Below are positions 30,356 through 39,162 of a stretch of 64,000 nucleotides of DNA, piece by piece. The stretch spans positions 124,001-188,000 of the forward strand of contig NC_014328.1 in the NCBI RefSeq assembly GCF_000143685.1, written 5' to 3'. Under the pieces are notes generated by a model. It was not told the origin of the DNA. It worked only from the letters and a program-made list of their open reading frames with translations, and made no database searches. The translations under genes and the position numbers were made by a program. The stretch comes from Clostridium ljungdahlii DSM 13528. Its GTDB lineage: Bacteria; Bacillota; Clostridia; Clostridiales; Clostridiaceae. Position 1 is the stretch's first letter, and each line of letters starts with the position of its first letter.

Positions 30356-31009
30356 TTATTCTTCTATACTTTGAAAAGTTGAGACTATAAAGTCAAATTC
30401 TTCTGCATCGGAAATTTCTCCATAACTGTCTTCTGAAATCCCAGGATAATAATACAGAATAAATTTTTCTTTAGATAAGGTATTTTCTATTATTATATAC
30501 TTTCTGTCTAATTGTACATCTTGAAGAACGGCTAGTACTGTATACCTATCACTTTCACCAGTTTTATCGTTAGTAAGATTTAAAGAAAAGCTATCATGCC
30601 TTGTAATGTTTATTTTCTTTTTATCACAATTTACGATTTTAGAACCACTTTTACATCCAAGGCAACTGTCAAATTTACAATCTGAAGTACAGTTAAGGCA
30701 TTGACAGGTGCTGCATTTCTCAAGTTGGAATAAAGATTCTAAATTATCATTTTTATAATCTTCTAGTAAAGAAATATATTTATCACTTTTTAGCTTGTTT
30801 AAAAAGCCTCCTGTATCAAGTTCACCTTGTGCAGCTTCAATTAAATCTATATATTTTTTTAAGGTTGATATTTTGGATACATATTTTCTCCTATTTAAAA
30901 TATCTTTATCTAAAAAAGGAGAAATGTTATCTATAGCATAATTTATAGCTACAAATATTTTGCCGTACTTATCTTTTTCACATTTTAAGAACTGGTCAGC
31001 TTTACTCAT
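30356..31009 (-). CDS. cysteine-rich protein with DUF1292-like C-terminal domain
   Basis: 217 residues, not confidently assigned. The first 95 residues are charged helices. A central block (about 96-126) has nine cysteines in a CxxC-rich pattern (CSTCQCLNC, then CLGC), suggesting a metal site. The C-terminal part (YTVLAVLQDVQLDRKYIIIEN, then FILYYYPG and DAEEFDFIVSTF) resembles the small DUF1292/YrzB fold. It is the last gene of a unit with a Ser-rich secreted protein and PspA (eight-base gap). It could be a regulator or zinc/redox partner of the PspA system; this is inference from position only. Confidence 0.72.
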   Translation of the reverse strand: MSKADQFLKCEKDKYGKIFVAINYAIDNISPFLDKDILNRRKYVSKISTLKKYIDLIEAAQGELDTGGFLNKLKSDKYISLLEDYKNDNLESLFQLEKCSTCQCLNCTSDCKFDSCLGCKSGSKIVNCDKKKINITRHDSFSLNLTNDKTGESDRYTVLAVLQDVQLDRKYIIIENTLSKEKFILYYYPGISEDSYGEISDAEEFDFIVSTFQSIEE

Positions 31010-31017
31010 GATATCAC

Positions 31018-31668
31018 CTAATTTTGTTTATATTTTTCCAATTCTTTATCAAGGTCAACTTCATCTAATTTTTTAAATTCTTTTTCTAAAGAATCTTCTT
31101 CTCTTAAATCTCCAAGGCCTTCAGCCAAAGATTCTTTCTTTTGAATTTTTCTTTCGATGTCATCAATATTTATTTTATTGCTTCCTGTTTCTACATTAGA
31201 TAGTATTTCATTTACTTTTTTAGAGGCTTCTGCATTATTAAATCTTGCTGCAGCCTCATCTCTATATACTCTAGTTTTGTGTATTTCTTCTTCTAGTTCT
31301 TTTAACTTACTTTTAACTGCTTCAGCTTTTTGGCAAGCATCTTTGTAACTGGCTTCTAAAGAACTGTAACTTTTATCAGCTTCTAATTTCCTAGCTAGAG
31401 CCTTTTTAGCTAATTCTTCATTTCCTTTACTCATTGCAAGTTTTACTTTTTCATCAAATTCAGTAGATACTCTTTTTGATTCTTCCATTTTCTTTTCAAT
31501 TTCATGAACATTACCTAGTATTTGTGCTGATGATAATTTAGCTTTGTTTAGGCTGTCATCCATATCCCTTAGTTTTTGATCAAGTAATTCAATAGGGTTT
31601 TCAATATCATCTAAAGTATTGTTTACTTTTGCCCTAAAAATATTTGATACTCTTTTTAATACTCCCAT
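31018..31668 (-). CDS. pspA: PspA/IM30 family envelope-stress protein
   Basis: 216 residues, almost all helical coiled coil. The N-terminal amphipathic helix (MGVLKRVSNIFRAKVNNTLD), then ENPIELLDQKLRDMDDSLNKAK, match PspA/IM30/Vipp1. These ESCRT-III-like proteins polymerise on the inner membrane when it is damaged. The ribosome site AGGAGG lies upstream of ATG 31668. It is the middle gene of a three-gene unit without the PspF/PspBC partners of enterobacteria; the flanking genes may take their place. Confidence 0.9.
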   Translation of the reverse strand: MGVLKRVSNIFRAKVNNTLDDIENPIELLDQKLRDMDDSLNKAKLSSAQILGNVHEIEKKMEESKRVSTEFDEKVKLAMSKGNEELAKKALARKLEADKSYSSLEASYKDACQKAEAVKSKLKELEEEIHKTRVYRDEAAARFNNAEASKKVNEILSNVETGSNKINIDDIERKIQKKESLAEGLGDLREEDSLEKEFKKLDEVDLDKELEKYKQN

Positions 31669-31683
31669 AAAAAATCCTCCTCA

Positions 31684-32274
31684 TTATTTTCTATTTTTAA
31701 ATTTTTTTATCTTTCTTATAATAAATAGTAATATTAAAATTAATATTACAAATTTAACAAAGCCCCAAAAGAAGTTTGCTAAAAGACTATGACCTCCACC
31801 ATATCCATAATAGCTAGAGCTGTGTCCCCAGGGTATAGGGATGGGTATAGGTATAGGAAAAAAGGACCTATGACTTCTACTGCTATAATTTTGACCGGAG
31901 CCAGAATTATTTTGGTTAGTATTTTGATTACTAGATTTTGAAGAAGAATTAGGTGTATTAGAAAAACTGCCTGACTTAAAATCTCCTCCAGAACTATTAC
32001 TGCTATTTTTTTGTTTATAGGTAGAATTAGGGGAAGAAAAGCTACCCGATTTAAAACTACCACCAGAAGATTTGGAACTACTACTATGTGAAAAACTACT
32101 TGTGCTGTGTGAAAATCCACTTGATTTAAATCCACCAGAGCTTCTTGCATATGCAGTATTGTTATTTATGTTTAAGATATTTCCCTGTGGTGTAAACAAA
32201 TCTACTGATAAGAACAAAAAAGCCATCACTAATGATATAATAAAAAGTTTTTTATTTAACTTAACTTTAGCCAC
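31684..32274 (-). CDS. Ser/Gly-rich secreted protein with C-terminal membrane anchor
   Basis: 196 residues. An N-terminal hydrophobic segment (LFIISLVMAFLFLSVDLF) is followed by about 100 residues of low complexity with repeated SGGxFKSGSFS units, an FPIPIPIPIPW stretch, a GYGGG patch, and one C-terminal membrane helix with a basic KIKKFKNRK end. The repeat region is predicted outside the membrane. No family name is certain; similar proteins occur beside pspA in clostridia. The GTG start at 32274 directly abuts a G-run, so the true start is uncertain. First gene of the pspA unit. Confidence 0.75.
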   Translation of the reverse strand: MAKVKLNKKLFIISLVMAFLFLSVDLFTPQGNILNINNNTAYARSSGGFKSSGFSHSTSSFSHSSSSKSSGGSFKSGSFSSPNSTYKQKNSSNSSGGDFKSGSFSNTPNSSSKSSNQNTNQNNSGSGQNYSSRSHRSFFPIPIPIPIPWGHSSSYYGYGGGHSLLANFFWGFVKFVILILILLFIIRKIKKFKNRK

Positions 32275-32598
32275 CCCCTTAAAGAAAATAATCTTTTCTT
32301 ATATGGTAACATAATATTTATAGCTAGTGGATATTAATATTATTAAATTTTTATAACATTAAGTATGAGAGCATTATACAGTATTATATAACTTATAACA
32401 AGTATTAGATTAACTTATTTTAGGCAATTTAAGACGGTTTAATAGGATTTATTATGGTTTATCATGATATATATAGAAAATGTAACAAATTCCCGTGGAT
32501 TTAATAAATAGTTAGTTTGTAAAGAATATATATATAACATATAATATTAATATGGTTTTTTAAGGTTAAAATAACTGTTATTTTGGAGGTTGTAAATA
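32275..32598. other. divergent intergenic region, pspA unit and DUF1836 gene
   Basis: 324 A/T-rich bases between divergent genes. Around 32433-32468 three short GGTTTA/GGATTTA units recur about every 11 bases. A small hairpin (AAAATAACTGTTATTTT) overlaps the approach to the rightward ribosome site. No gene is seen. Confidence 0.45.
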
Positions 32599-33192
32599 AT
32601 GAAAGAACACAAATTTGGCATGGAATATATAAACAAAATTGCTAAGAATATATCAGATAATACTATAGTACCTTATGAGGATTTGCCAAGGTATGATTTA
32701 TTTTTATCTCAAGTTACAGACTATCTAAATGATAAGTTTCAGGGTGAAAAATACACAAATAATATAGTACAAAATTATATTAAAAATGAAGTCATATCTA
32801 AACCCGAAGATGGGAAAAAAAGGGGATATACAAAAGTTCATTTGACACAGCTTATTTTATTAAGTTATATGAGACCTATATTAACCACAGAGGAAATAAA
32901 AAAGGTTTTTAGACTTGCCTTTAATGAGATAAACGATGGAGAAGATGATATAATATCTTGGGAAAAAGCCTATAAGATATTTTCAGATTTGCATAACAAT
33001 AGCCTTGATGATTTGATGAGTAAAGAACATTTTAATGAACAAAAATTTCAAGACATGGTAAAGGATATGGACTTAAAATCTGATGATGAAGAGAGGATAG
33101 GTATCTTTTTTGTGGTAATGTCTTTAATTTGCCAGGCGAGTGCAATTAAGAAACTAGTTCAAAATATAGTAAATAACTATGAAGGAAAGTAG
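32599..33192 (+). CDS. DUF1836 family protein (putative HTH regulator)
   Basis: 197 residues. The early segment PYEDLPRYDLFLSQVTDYLND followed by IKNEVISKPEDGKKRGYTKVHLTQLILLSYM is the DUF1836 signature; the motif resembles a MerR-like winged helix. The family is found in Firmicutes and its DNA target is unknown. ATG 32599 has TGGAGG upstream. Single-gene unit closed by a strong terminator. Confidence 0.8.
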   Translation: MKEHKFGMEYINKIAKNISDNTIVPYEDLPRYDLFLSQVTDYLNDKFQGEKYTNNIVQNYIKNEVISKPEDGKKRGYTKVHLTQLILLSYMRPILTTEEIKKVFRLAFNEINDGEDDIISWEKAYKIFSDLHNNSLDDLMSKEHFNEQKFQDMVKDMDLKSDDEERIGIFFVVMSLICQASAIKKLVQNIVNNYEGK

Positions 33193-33228
33193 AAGGGATA
33201 AAAATGAGTTTATCGTGATACTTCATGC

Positions 33229-33274
33229 AACTTACCTAGATTTATCAAATTAAATTTAGGTAAGTTATTTTTTA
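33229..33274 (+). terminator. terminator of the DUF1836 gene
   Basis: AACTTACCTAGATTTA pairs with TAAATTTAGGTAAGTT (one mismatch), followed by ATTTTTTAT. Confidence 0.85.
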
Positions 33275-33320
33275 TCCGATGACTACCTGATATAGCACTC
33301 CCATGCACCCTGTTTATGGG
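33271..33320. repeat. short dispersed repeat, copy B (5' block only)
   Basis: TATCCGATGACTACCTGATA then TAGCACTCCCATGCACCCTG. The layout TATNYGATG...ACTC..CAYGCA recurs at 11686-11716 and, less exactly, at 59871-59903. It lies at the 3' end of ispF (minus strand). Confidence 0.4.
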
Positions 33321-33324
33321 CAGC

Positions 33325-33804
33325 TTATTTTGAATTAGCTGTTAACAAACAGATGCTTTGAGCGGCTATGCCTTCTCCTTTGCCGGTAAAGCCAAGACCT
33401 TCCTCTGTAGTGGCTTTTACACTTATTACGGCTGTAGTTACATTTAGAGTTTTAGCTATATTTACCCTCATATCTTGTATGTATGAAGAAAGTTTAGGCT
33501 TTTCGGCTATTATAATAGAATCTATGTTCCCTATAGTATATCCTTTTTCATTAATCAAAGCTGATACATGTGACAGCAATTTAAGACTACATATGTTCTT
33601 ATATTTATTATCATTATCAGGGAAATGCTTGCCGATATCACCTAGACACAAGGCTCCAAGGAGACTATCCATTATTGCATGAAGAAGTACATCTGCATCT
33701 GAATGTCCCATAAGACCTTTTTCAAAAGGGATATTTACGCCTCCTAAAATAAGAGGTCTATTATAAACTAATTTATGGACATCATAACCAAGCCCGATTT
33801 TCAC
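33325..33804 (-). CDS. ispF: 2-C-methyl-D-erythritol 2,4-cyclodiphosphate synthase
   Basis: 159 residues, full length. Metal ligands Asp8 and His10 in GYDVHKL and His42 in the motif [18 protein letters not shown]; the end [18 protein letters not shown] is the family signature. It makes the cyclodiphosphate of the MEP isoprenoid pathway. ATG 33804 follows TAGGAGG. It stands alone on the minus strand, without ispD next to it. Confidence 0.96.
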   Translation of the reverse strand: MKIGLGYDVHKLVYNRPLILGGVNIPFEKGLMGHSDADVLLHAIMDSLLGALCLGDIGKHFPDNDNKYKNICSLKLLSHVSALINEKGYTIGNIDSIIIAEKPKLSSYIQDMRVNIAKTLNVTTAVISVKATTEEGLGFTGKGEGIAAQSICLLTANSK

Positions 33805-33848
33805 ATTTAATTCCTCCTAGATATTTTTATTATATTTTAACACACATA

Positions 33849-33873
33849 ATAAAAAGGTGCACTTAATGGCACC
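33849..33873 (-). terminator. terminator of the small minus-strand gene
   Basis: On the minus strand GGTGC and GCACC enclose a short loop, followed by TTTTTATTATG. Confidence 0.65.
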
Positions 33874-34050
33874 TTAAGATATATCTTTAAAACTTCGAAT
33901 TATATTTTTATTATTTTTATCTTTTGTTTTATAGGATTTAAACATAGAGTAAAAGAATTTTTTATAAGTTTTCTTTATTAGTAATAGAAGTGAAAATGGA
34001 TCTTTTTTCCTATTTCTTGAAAAATCTACCTTGATAACGTTATCTTTCAT
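33874..34050 (-). CDS. small basic protein of unknown function
   Basis: 58 residues, very rich in Lys and Arg (KVDFSRNRKKDPF near the N-terminus). No family recognised. It is taken as real because AAGGTGAGG lies six bases before ATG 34050 and a terminator follows its stop; the frame also allows a GTG at 34062 but that is inside the ribosome site. It borders the DnaA-box region, and its basic character would suit a nucleic-acid-binding role, which is speculation. Confidence 0.55.
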   Translation of the reverse strand: MKDNVIKVDFSRNRKKDPFSLLLLIKKTYKKFFYSMFKSYKTKDKNNKNIIRSFKDIS

Positions 34051-34151
34051 AAATAACCTCACCTTCCATAAAAAGATCTTACTATAATAATAACATAAGT
34101 TTAAAAATATGTTAAGAAAATTACCAAAAATATTTAATCAATTGCAATTAT

Positions 34152-34186
34152 AAAATTAAGGGGACAGGTAATCCCCTTAATTTTTG
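34152..34186. terminator. isolated bidirectional terminator-like hairpin
   Basis: ATTAAGGGGA and TCCCCTTAAT are perfect complements around CAGGTAA, with a T-run on both strands. No gene ends here, so it may insulate the DnaA-box region to its right. Confidence 0.65.
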
Positions 34187-34304
34187 AGATAAAAAGGTAT
34201 ATTGTTTTGTATTGGAAAATGTTAGTTGTGTTTTATGAGCTTTGTGACTATGTGGTTAATAATATTATATGGATATAGGGTTAAATTTGTTACTAAATAA
34301 TATG

Positions 34305-34646
34305 TTATCCACATATTGTCCACAAAATTGTGGATAATGTGGATAAATGATATAAAAATAACATGTAAACAAATTTTGTTTTATAGATAATACGTTAATA
34401 ACACAACTTATTAACATATTATCTGTGGATAATGTGGAAAAGTCAACAACTAGTAGTATTTATCATATTATTAGATATGCAGTACCTATGGCTATTATTC
34501 GGAGGTATTTTTTTAATATAGCAGTAATAAGATACTTGTATTATATTTTAAATTTTATCCTAGATAGAAAATTAGAGGAAAAAGATAACTTATATTATTT
34601 AAAAATAACATGTTATCCACAAAATATGTAATAATGTTGTGGATAA
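34305..34646. promoter_or_regulatory. DnaA-box cluster
   Basis: Six perfect DnaA boxes (TTATCCACA): plus strand at 34305-34313 and 34613-34621, minus strand at 34329-34337, 34338-34346, 34424-34432 and 34638-34646. One-mismatch boxes are at 34316-34324 and 34433-34441. The first four (34305-34346) form an imperfect palindrome; 34613-34646 is another inverted pair. A/T-rich DNA (34347-34423) lies between. The 780-base gap 34051-34832 holds no credible gene. It resembles an origin or a DnaA-titration cluster, but dnaA and dnaN are not in the window. Confidence 0.72.
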
Positions 34647-34832
34647 TGTTGAATATAGTTTTTATTTCGAATCAAACGTACAATAGGTCTTATAAATGTA
34701 ACGAAAGCTAAAATAATTTACACTTTGTTAATATTTTGCTTAACAAAAATGAAGATACATGTTTTAATATGTTAGAGAAAGGATTTTTATGCGGAGTTTA
34801 ATTTAATAAAAGTGGATGGGAGATAATATATA

Positions 34833-35786
34833 ATGACAACAAGGAACAACTTTAGTAAGATTTTAAAAAATGGTGGATTGATGTTACTTGGATTAATTGT
34901 AGTCTTTGGCTTGTCCTATGAAGGATATAATTATTTTCATGGGAATAAATCAAAAACTAATAAGGTAATATCTGCTGATAAAAAAGCTGGGAGTGAAGTT
35001 AGTGAGAAAAAGACATCTAAAAGTAATGTGAAAAGTAGTAATAAACAAGATTCAGATAAGAACAAAAACATTAGACATAATGTATCTGAAGATGGAATGA
35101 AATATACTTATGATGCACAAAAAGTAAAAGATATATTGGACAATAAAGCTCCAAATGATGGAAAGAAGATAGCATTTCTAACTTTTGATGATGGACCTTC
35201 TACTACTGTGACACCAATAATATTGAATACTTTGAAAAATTATAATGTGAAAGCAACTTTTTGTCTGCTAGGAGAAAATGTAGAAAAAAATGAAAAAAGT
35301 AAGGAACTAGTAAAAGAAATACTAAAAGAGGGACATGCTATTGGAAATCATACTTATACACACAGCATGAGAAAGTTGTATCCTGGGAATAGACTTGATG
35401 TAGGTACTGTTATGGCAGAAGTTGAACAGGATAATACAGCTATAAGAAATATTGTTGGACAAGACTTTAATACTAGAGTACTAAGACTTCCAGGAGGTTA
35501 TATGTCAAGGGCATACTATCACGATCCTAATTTAAATGAATTTAATGCAAGACTAAAGGAAAAAGGTATGTACAGCATAGATTGGAATGCCTATGATTTT
35601 GATGCAGAAGGAAGAAGAAAAAATGCAGATCAGCTTTTAGAACACGTAAAAAGAAGTGTGGGTTCACAACAAAAAGTTGTTATACTTATGCATGATACTT
35701 ATGGTAAAGAAGAAACAGCTAGAGCATTACCTCAGATTATCGAATATCTAAAAGATCAGGGATATGAATTTAAAACAATAGCTTAA
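34833..35786 (+). CDS. membrane-anchored polysaccharide deacetylase (PgdA-like)
   Basis: 317 residues. One N-terminal membrane helix (about 13-31), a Lys/Ser-rich spacer to about 85, then a NodB/CE4 domain. Motif 1 is FLTFDDGPS, motif 2 GNHTYTHS, motif 3 LRLPGG, motif 4 DWNAYDFD, motif 5 LMHDTYGK; all catalytic and metal-binding residues are kept. It probably removes N-acetyl groups from peptidoglycan GlcNAc, giving lysozyme resistance. ATG 34833 follows GGGAGAT. Paralogous to the next gene. Confidence 0.92.
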   Translation: MTTRNNFSKILKNGGLMLLGLIVVFGLSYEGYNYFHGNKSKTNKVISADKKAGSEVSEKKTSKSNVKSSNKQDSDKNKNIRHNVSEDGMKYTYDAQKVKDILDNKAPNDGKKIAFLTFDDGPSTTVTPIILNTLKNYNVKATFCLLGENVEKNEKSKELVKEILKEGHAIGNHTYTHSMRKLYPGNRLDVGTVMAEVEQDNTAIRNIVGQDFNTRVLRLPGGYMSRAYYHDPNLNEFNARLKEKGMYSIDWNAYDFDAEGRRKNADQLLEHVKRSVGSQQKVVILMHDTYGKEETARALPQIIEYLKDQGYEFKTIA

Positions 35787-35956
35787 AGCAAAAAATCAGC
35801 TTATAGACTTTTGAAATTAAACTTTTTATGTATATGATTGTTTGATATAATAAATTTAGGAAAAAGCCTACTTTATTTACTGGAAAATTTGTAATCTATA
35901 TAACTAATGAGAAAAGTGAGGGTACCATCCAGGTTAGGTTGGAAAGAAGCGATAAT

Positions 35957-36856
35957 ATGAAAAATAAAAATATAAAAGGTTTAATTGCTCTAGTTTTATT
36001 GATTTTCTTTATAATTGGCGCACATAGTGTTTACAAAAATAAACTTGTATCTTCAAATGACCAAAAAAAGGTCGATAATAAATCAAATGTAAAGTCTGAT
36101 AAAAAAAATCAAACAAATATAAAAAAGGTAGAACACGTTAAGGATAGAGAATTTACAGGGAAAAATATAAAATATAACTCTCAATCTATTCCTATTTTAT
36201 ATTATCATTCCATAGATTATGAAAAGGGAAATGAATTAAGGGTGCCAAAGGAAAGATTTAGAGAACAGATGAAGTATTTAAAGGATAATGGATATACCAC
36301 CCTTACTTTAAATGAACTTTATAATTTTTTAGCTTATAATAAACCAGTACCTAATAAATCTGTAGTGATAACTCTTGATGACGGATATAAGGATAACTAT
36401 GAAAATGCTTTTCCTGTTTTAAAGGAGTTTGGATTTAAGGCTACCGTGTTTATGATTACAAGTAGTATAAATAATGAGAAAGATTTTTTAACTTCTAGTG
36501 AGTTGAAGCAGATGGATAGTTATGGTATGGATATTGAAAGCCACACCGTAAATCATGATAAGCTGGATAGGTTAACTTATGACAAACAAATACAGACTTT
36601 AAAAGATTCAAAGGAATTCTTAGAAAAACTTCTTAATAAAAAAGTAAAGTATATTGCATATCCTTATGGCAAATGGAATGAAAATGCTATAAAAGCTTTA
36701 AAGGCAGAAGGATATAGCATGGCTTTTACTACAGCAGAGACCAGCTATGAGAAGTCAATAGATTTTATAAAAAAATTTGTAATATGTTTAAAATATATAA
36801 ATACTTTAATTCGCAAGAGTAAGATTTTGCGAATTAAAAATATTAACTTGATTTAA
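35957..36856 (+). CDS. second polysaccharide deacetylase, C-terminus altered
   Basis: About 299 residues: N-terminal membrane helix, charged spacer, then a CE4 domain of the IcaB/PgaB-like type (ILYYHSID, VITLDDGYKDNY, DIESHTVNHDKL, YIAYPYGKWNE). After FTTAETSYEKS the expected last strand is replaced by a basic, low-complexity tail (IRKSKILRIKN) that overlaps a hairpin at 36815-36836. The end may be a frameshift or replaced sequence, so activity is uncertain. ATG 35957 is taken; an in-frame TTG at 35939 is possible. 170 bases downstream of its paralogue. Confidence 0.8.
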   Translation: MKNKNIKGLIALVLLIFFIIGAHSVYKNKLVSSNDQKKVDNKSNVKSDKKNQTNIKKVEHVKDREFTGKNIKYNSQSIPILYYHSIDYEKGNELRVPKERFREQMKYLKDNGYTTLTLNELYNFLAYNKPVPNKSVVITLDDGYKDNYENAFPVLKEFGFKATVFMITSSINNEKDFLTSSELKQMDSYGMDIESHTVNHDKLDRLTYDKQIQTLKDSKEFLEKLLNKKVKYIAYPYGKWNENAIKALKAEGYSMAFTTAETSYEKSIDFIKKFVICLKYINTLIRKSKILRIKNINLI

Positions 36857-36927
36857 ACCCACTACTATGCTAAATTAGATTTATAAGTTGTAACTTATAA
36901 ATTATAAAAAAGTTTATATATTTGAGT

Positions 36928-37048
36928 TTTCTAGGGTTCCGCAGTTTGTAACTGGCTGGTCCGAGAGGAAGCGCACATTTAATTGTGTACACGGAAGGAT
37001 AAAAGCCTGGGAGATATTTTTGTAATATTTCCTTAGGCTTTTTGTTTT
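36928..37048 (+). promoter_or_regulatory. guanidine-I riboswitch (ykkC) with terminator
   Basis: The aptamer core is plain: CTAGGGTTCCGC (36931), CTGGTCCGAGAGG (36956), a variable stem, then ACACGGAAGGATAAAAGCC (37000). The expression platform is a terminator, AAAGCCT...AGGCTTTTTG (37002-37046), overlapping the aptamer's 3' end. Guanidine binding should prevent termination and switch on the exporter gene downstream. Confidence 0.93.
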
Positions 37049-37120
37049 ATTTTCTTTTAAATAAGCCATGAAATATTACTATACTAATCTTAATTAATAA
37101 AATTTAGGGAGGTAAAGTTT

Positions 37121-37441
37121 ATGGAATGGATTTATTTAGTTATAGCAGGTTTTTTCGAAATAAGCTGGGCAATAGGGCTGAAGTACTCGCAGGGATTTAC
37201 AAAAATATTACCTAGCATCCTAACTGTTATAGGAATGATTGCAAGCTTCTATTTTTTATCATTGTCTTTAAAAAGATTACCATTAGGCAATGCATATGCA
37301 ATTTGGACAGGGATAGGAACTGTTGGCACTGTAGTGTTAGGTGTTATTTTATTTAAAGAACCAATTAATGTAATGCGTATGAGTTGTATTGTATTTATAG
37401 TTCTTGGAATCGTTGGTTTAAAATTAATATCAATAGACTAA
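37121..37441 (+). CDS. gdx: guanidinium exporter Gdx (SMR family)
   Basis: 106 residues, four membrane helices. The essential Glu13 is in GFFEISWAIGLKYSQGFT, a match to the Gdx/SugE branch rather than EmrE. It is a dual-topology dimer exchanging guanidinium for protons. The guanidine-I riboswitch immediately upstream fixes the substrate. ATG 37121 has GGGAGG eight bases upstream. Confidence 0.95.
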   Translation: MEWIYLVIAGFFEISWAIGLKYSQGFTKILPSILTVIGMIASFYFLSLSLKRLPLGNAYAIWTGIGTVGTVVLGVILFKEPINVMRMSCIVFIVLGIVGLKLISID

Positions 37442-37550
37442 TAATTGTATATAGCTTATAAATAACAAAAATAAATATAATTTTAATTAAAGAAAAGTGA
37501 TAAGAAGAAAATATGCAGTTATTTAGCTTTAATATGAAGGAGGAATTTTA

Positions 37551-38258
37551 ATGAAAAAGTTTGTTATTGAAGATGATTTTTGGAGTCTGTTTCCAGGTGC
37601 AAGGATAGGAATTATAGTTTGTCATGGCATAGATAACTTTATAAAAGATGAAGATCAATACAAGAATATGATTAGTAAGTCAGAAAAGGAAGCATTAAAA
37701 TATTTGGAGAATGTAGAATTCAGCAGCAATGAAGTCATAAAAGTATGGAGAGAAGCCTTCCAAAAGTTTAAAACAAAGAAAGGTGCAAGATCATCTATTG
37801 AAGCATTGTTAAAACGAGTTGATAAAGGAACTCATATAGGAACTATTAATCCGCTAGTTGATATTTACAATTCTATTTCTTTAACATATGCATTGCCTTG
37901 TGGTGGAGAGGATATGGATAAATTTGCTGGTGATATAAGATTGACTAAGGCAGTTGGAGATGAAAGCTTTATTACATTAGGAACAGATGAGAGTGCACTA
38001 CCATATGAAGGTGAAATAGTATATAAAGATAACGAAGGAGCAATTTGCAGATGTTTTAATTGGCGTGAATCAGTAAGAACAATGCTCACTGAAAATACAA
38101 GGAATGCTTTTTTGTGCATTGAATTAGTTGATGAGAGAAGAGTTAAAGATTTTGAGAATGCTTTAAAAGATTTAGCAAAAATAGTACAGGATAATTTAGG
38201 TGGAACGTGCAAGATTTCAATTCTTGATATTAACAATAAAGAAGTATTAATAGATTAA
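37551..38258 (+). CDS. B3/B4 tRNA-binding domain protein
   Basis: 235 residues matching the stand-alone B3/B4 (tRNA editing) domain of phenylalanyl-tRNA synthetase beta: NPLVDIYNSISLTYALPCGGEDMDK in the middle and LGTDESALPYEGEIVY later. Stand-alone copies are thought to edit or bind mis-charged tRNA, but substrates are unknown. ATG 37551 after AGGAGG. It lies 110 bases behind gdx and may be read with it. Confidence 0.85.
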   Translation: MKKFVIEDDFWSLFPGARIGIIVCHGIDNFIKDEDQYKNMISKSEKEALKYLENVEFSSNEVIKVWREAFQKFKTKKGARSSIEALLKRVDKGTHIGTINPLVDIYNSISLTYALPCGGEDMDKFAGDIRLTKAVGDESFITLGTDESALPYEGEIVYKDNEGAICRCFNWRESVRTMLTENTRNAFLCIELVDERRVKDFENALKDLAKIVQDNLGGTCKISILDINNKEVLID

Positions 38259-38358
38259 TTTGAGGTTAAAGGTCTAAATGACCTTTAACGAGTAACTCGT
38301 GAGCGAAAGCGGTCAGGATTGCTTGTCCCATGGTTATACGAAAGGAGAAAAAAAGGTA

Positions 38359-39048
38359 ATGAGTGGTTTTAGTTATAAAGATATTTATATGGAAGATGGA
38401 AGAAGGGTACTGGAGATTAATGTACTTCCAGAAAAGTATTGTAATTTTGATTGCATATTTTGTCCTATTGGAAGGTCGAAAAATAAGGTAGATACAAAAA
38501 TGTCATTTGATGAAATAGACAGCTCATTGATTGAACTTGGAAACAGGATAGAAAGTACAAAAGCAGAATTAGTTTTTATTAACTCAAAAGGAGAAGCCTT
38601 AGTAAATGATAAAATTGGTGATATTATTGACTTTATCAAAGACAAAGGTTTGCCTGTAAGACTACTTTCTAATGGATATTTACTAGGTAGAGATGAATAT
38701 ATGAAAATTGCTAATAAATGTGATGAGGTTGTTGGAGAAATAAAAATAATAACAGAAGAAGGCTTTCAAAAAGTTCAAAGACCTATTGAAGGATATACAT
38801 TAGCAGAATATATTTCAAACATGGTTTCTTTTAATAAACAATACAAAGGAAAATTTATATTTGAAATTACTATCATTAAAGGCTATAACGATGATGAAGA
38901 ATCAATTGAGAAGATAAAAAATATTATTAAAGCAATATCTCCTGACAAAATAATTGTAGCAAGAATGGAAGATGAAAAATTTAAGAAAAAACTTGGTATA
39001 AATGATGAACGATTTGAGGAAATTTCAAGTACATTATTAAATATTTAG
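38359..39048 (+). CDS. radical SAM protein
   Basis: About 229 residues. The [4Fe-4S] motif is CxxxCxxC at Cys28, Cys32 and Cys35 (CNFDCIFC), followed by RSKNKVD and a short TIM-barrel (LVFINSKGEALVND, VRLLSNGYLL). There is no SPASM extension. Substrate unknown; it resembles small pyruvate-formate-lyase-activase-like proteins. ATG 38359 follows AAAGGAG; a 20-codon in-frame extension to 38299 has no ribosome site. It follows the B3/B4 gene by 100 bases. Confidence 0.85.
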   Translation: MSGFSYKDIYMEDGRRVLEINVLPEKYCNFDCIFCPIGRSKNKVDTKMSFDEIDSSLIELGNRIESTKAELVFINSKGEALVNDKIGDIIDFIKDKGLPVRLLSNGYLLGRDEYMKIANKCDEVVGEIKIITEEGFQKVQRPIEGYTLAEYISNMVSFNKQYKGKFIFEITIIKGYNDDEESIEKIKNIIKAISPDKIIVARMEDEKFKKKLGINDERFEEISSTLLNI

Positions 39049-39162
39049 TAATGCTAATATATTATATTTTTATAAAACGTCGTAAGTGTAAATTGTAATA
39101 TTTAATCAAGAATTGCAGTAAATGATAAGAAATAAAATAGCGAAAGAATTAGAGGTGTAATT

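Noticed and set aside
32433..32468. Three GGTTTA-like units about every 11 bases
   Set aside because: Too short and too A/T-rich to separate from chance; noted only in the intergenic entry.
34425..34631. A 68-codon open frame inside the DnaA-box region
   Set aside because: No ribosome site, unusual composition, and it covers the boxes; treated as noncoding.
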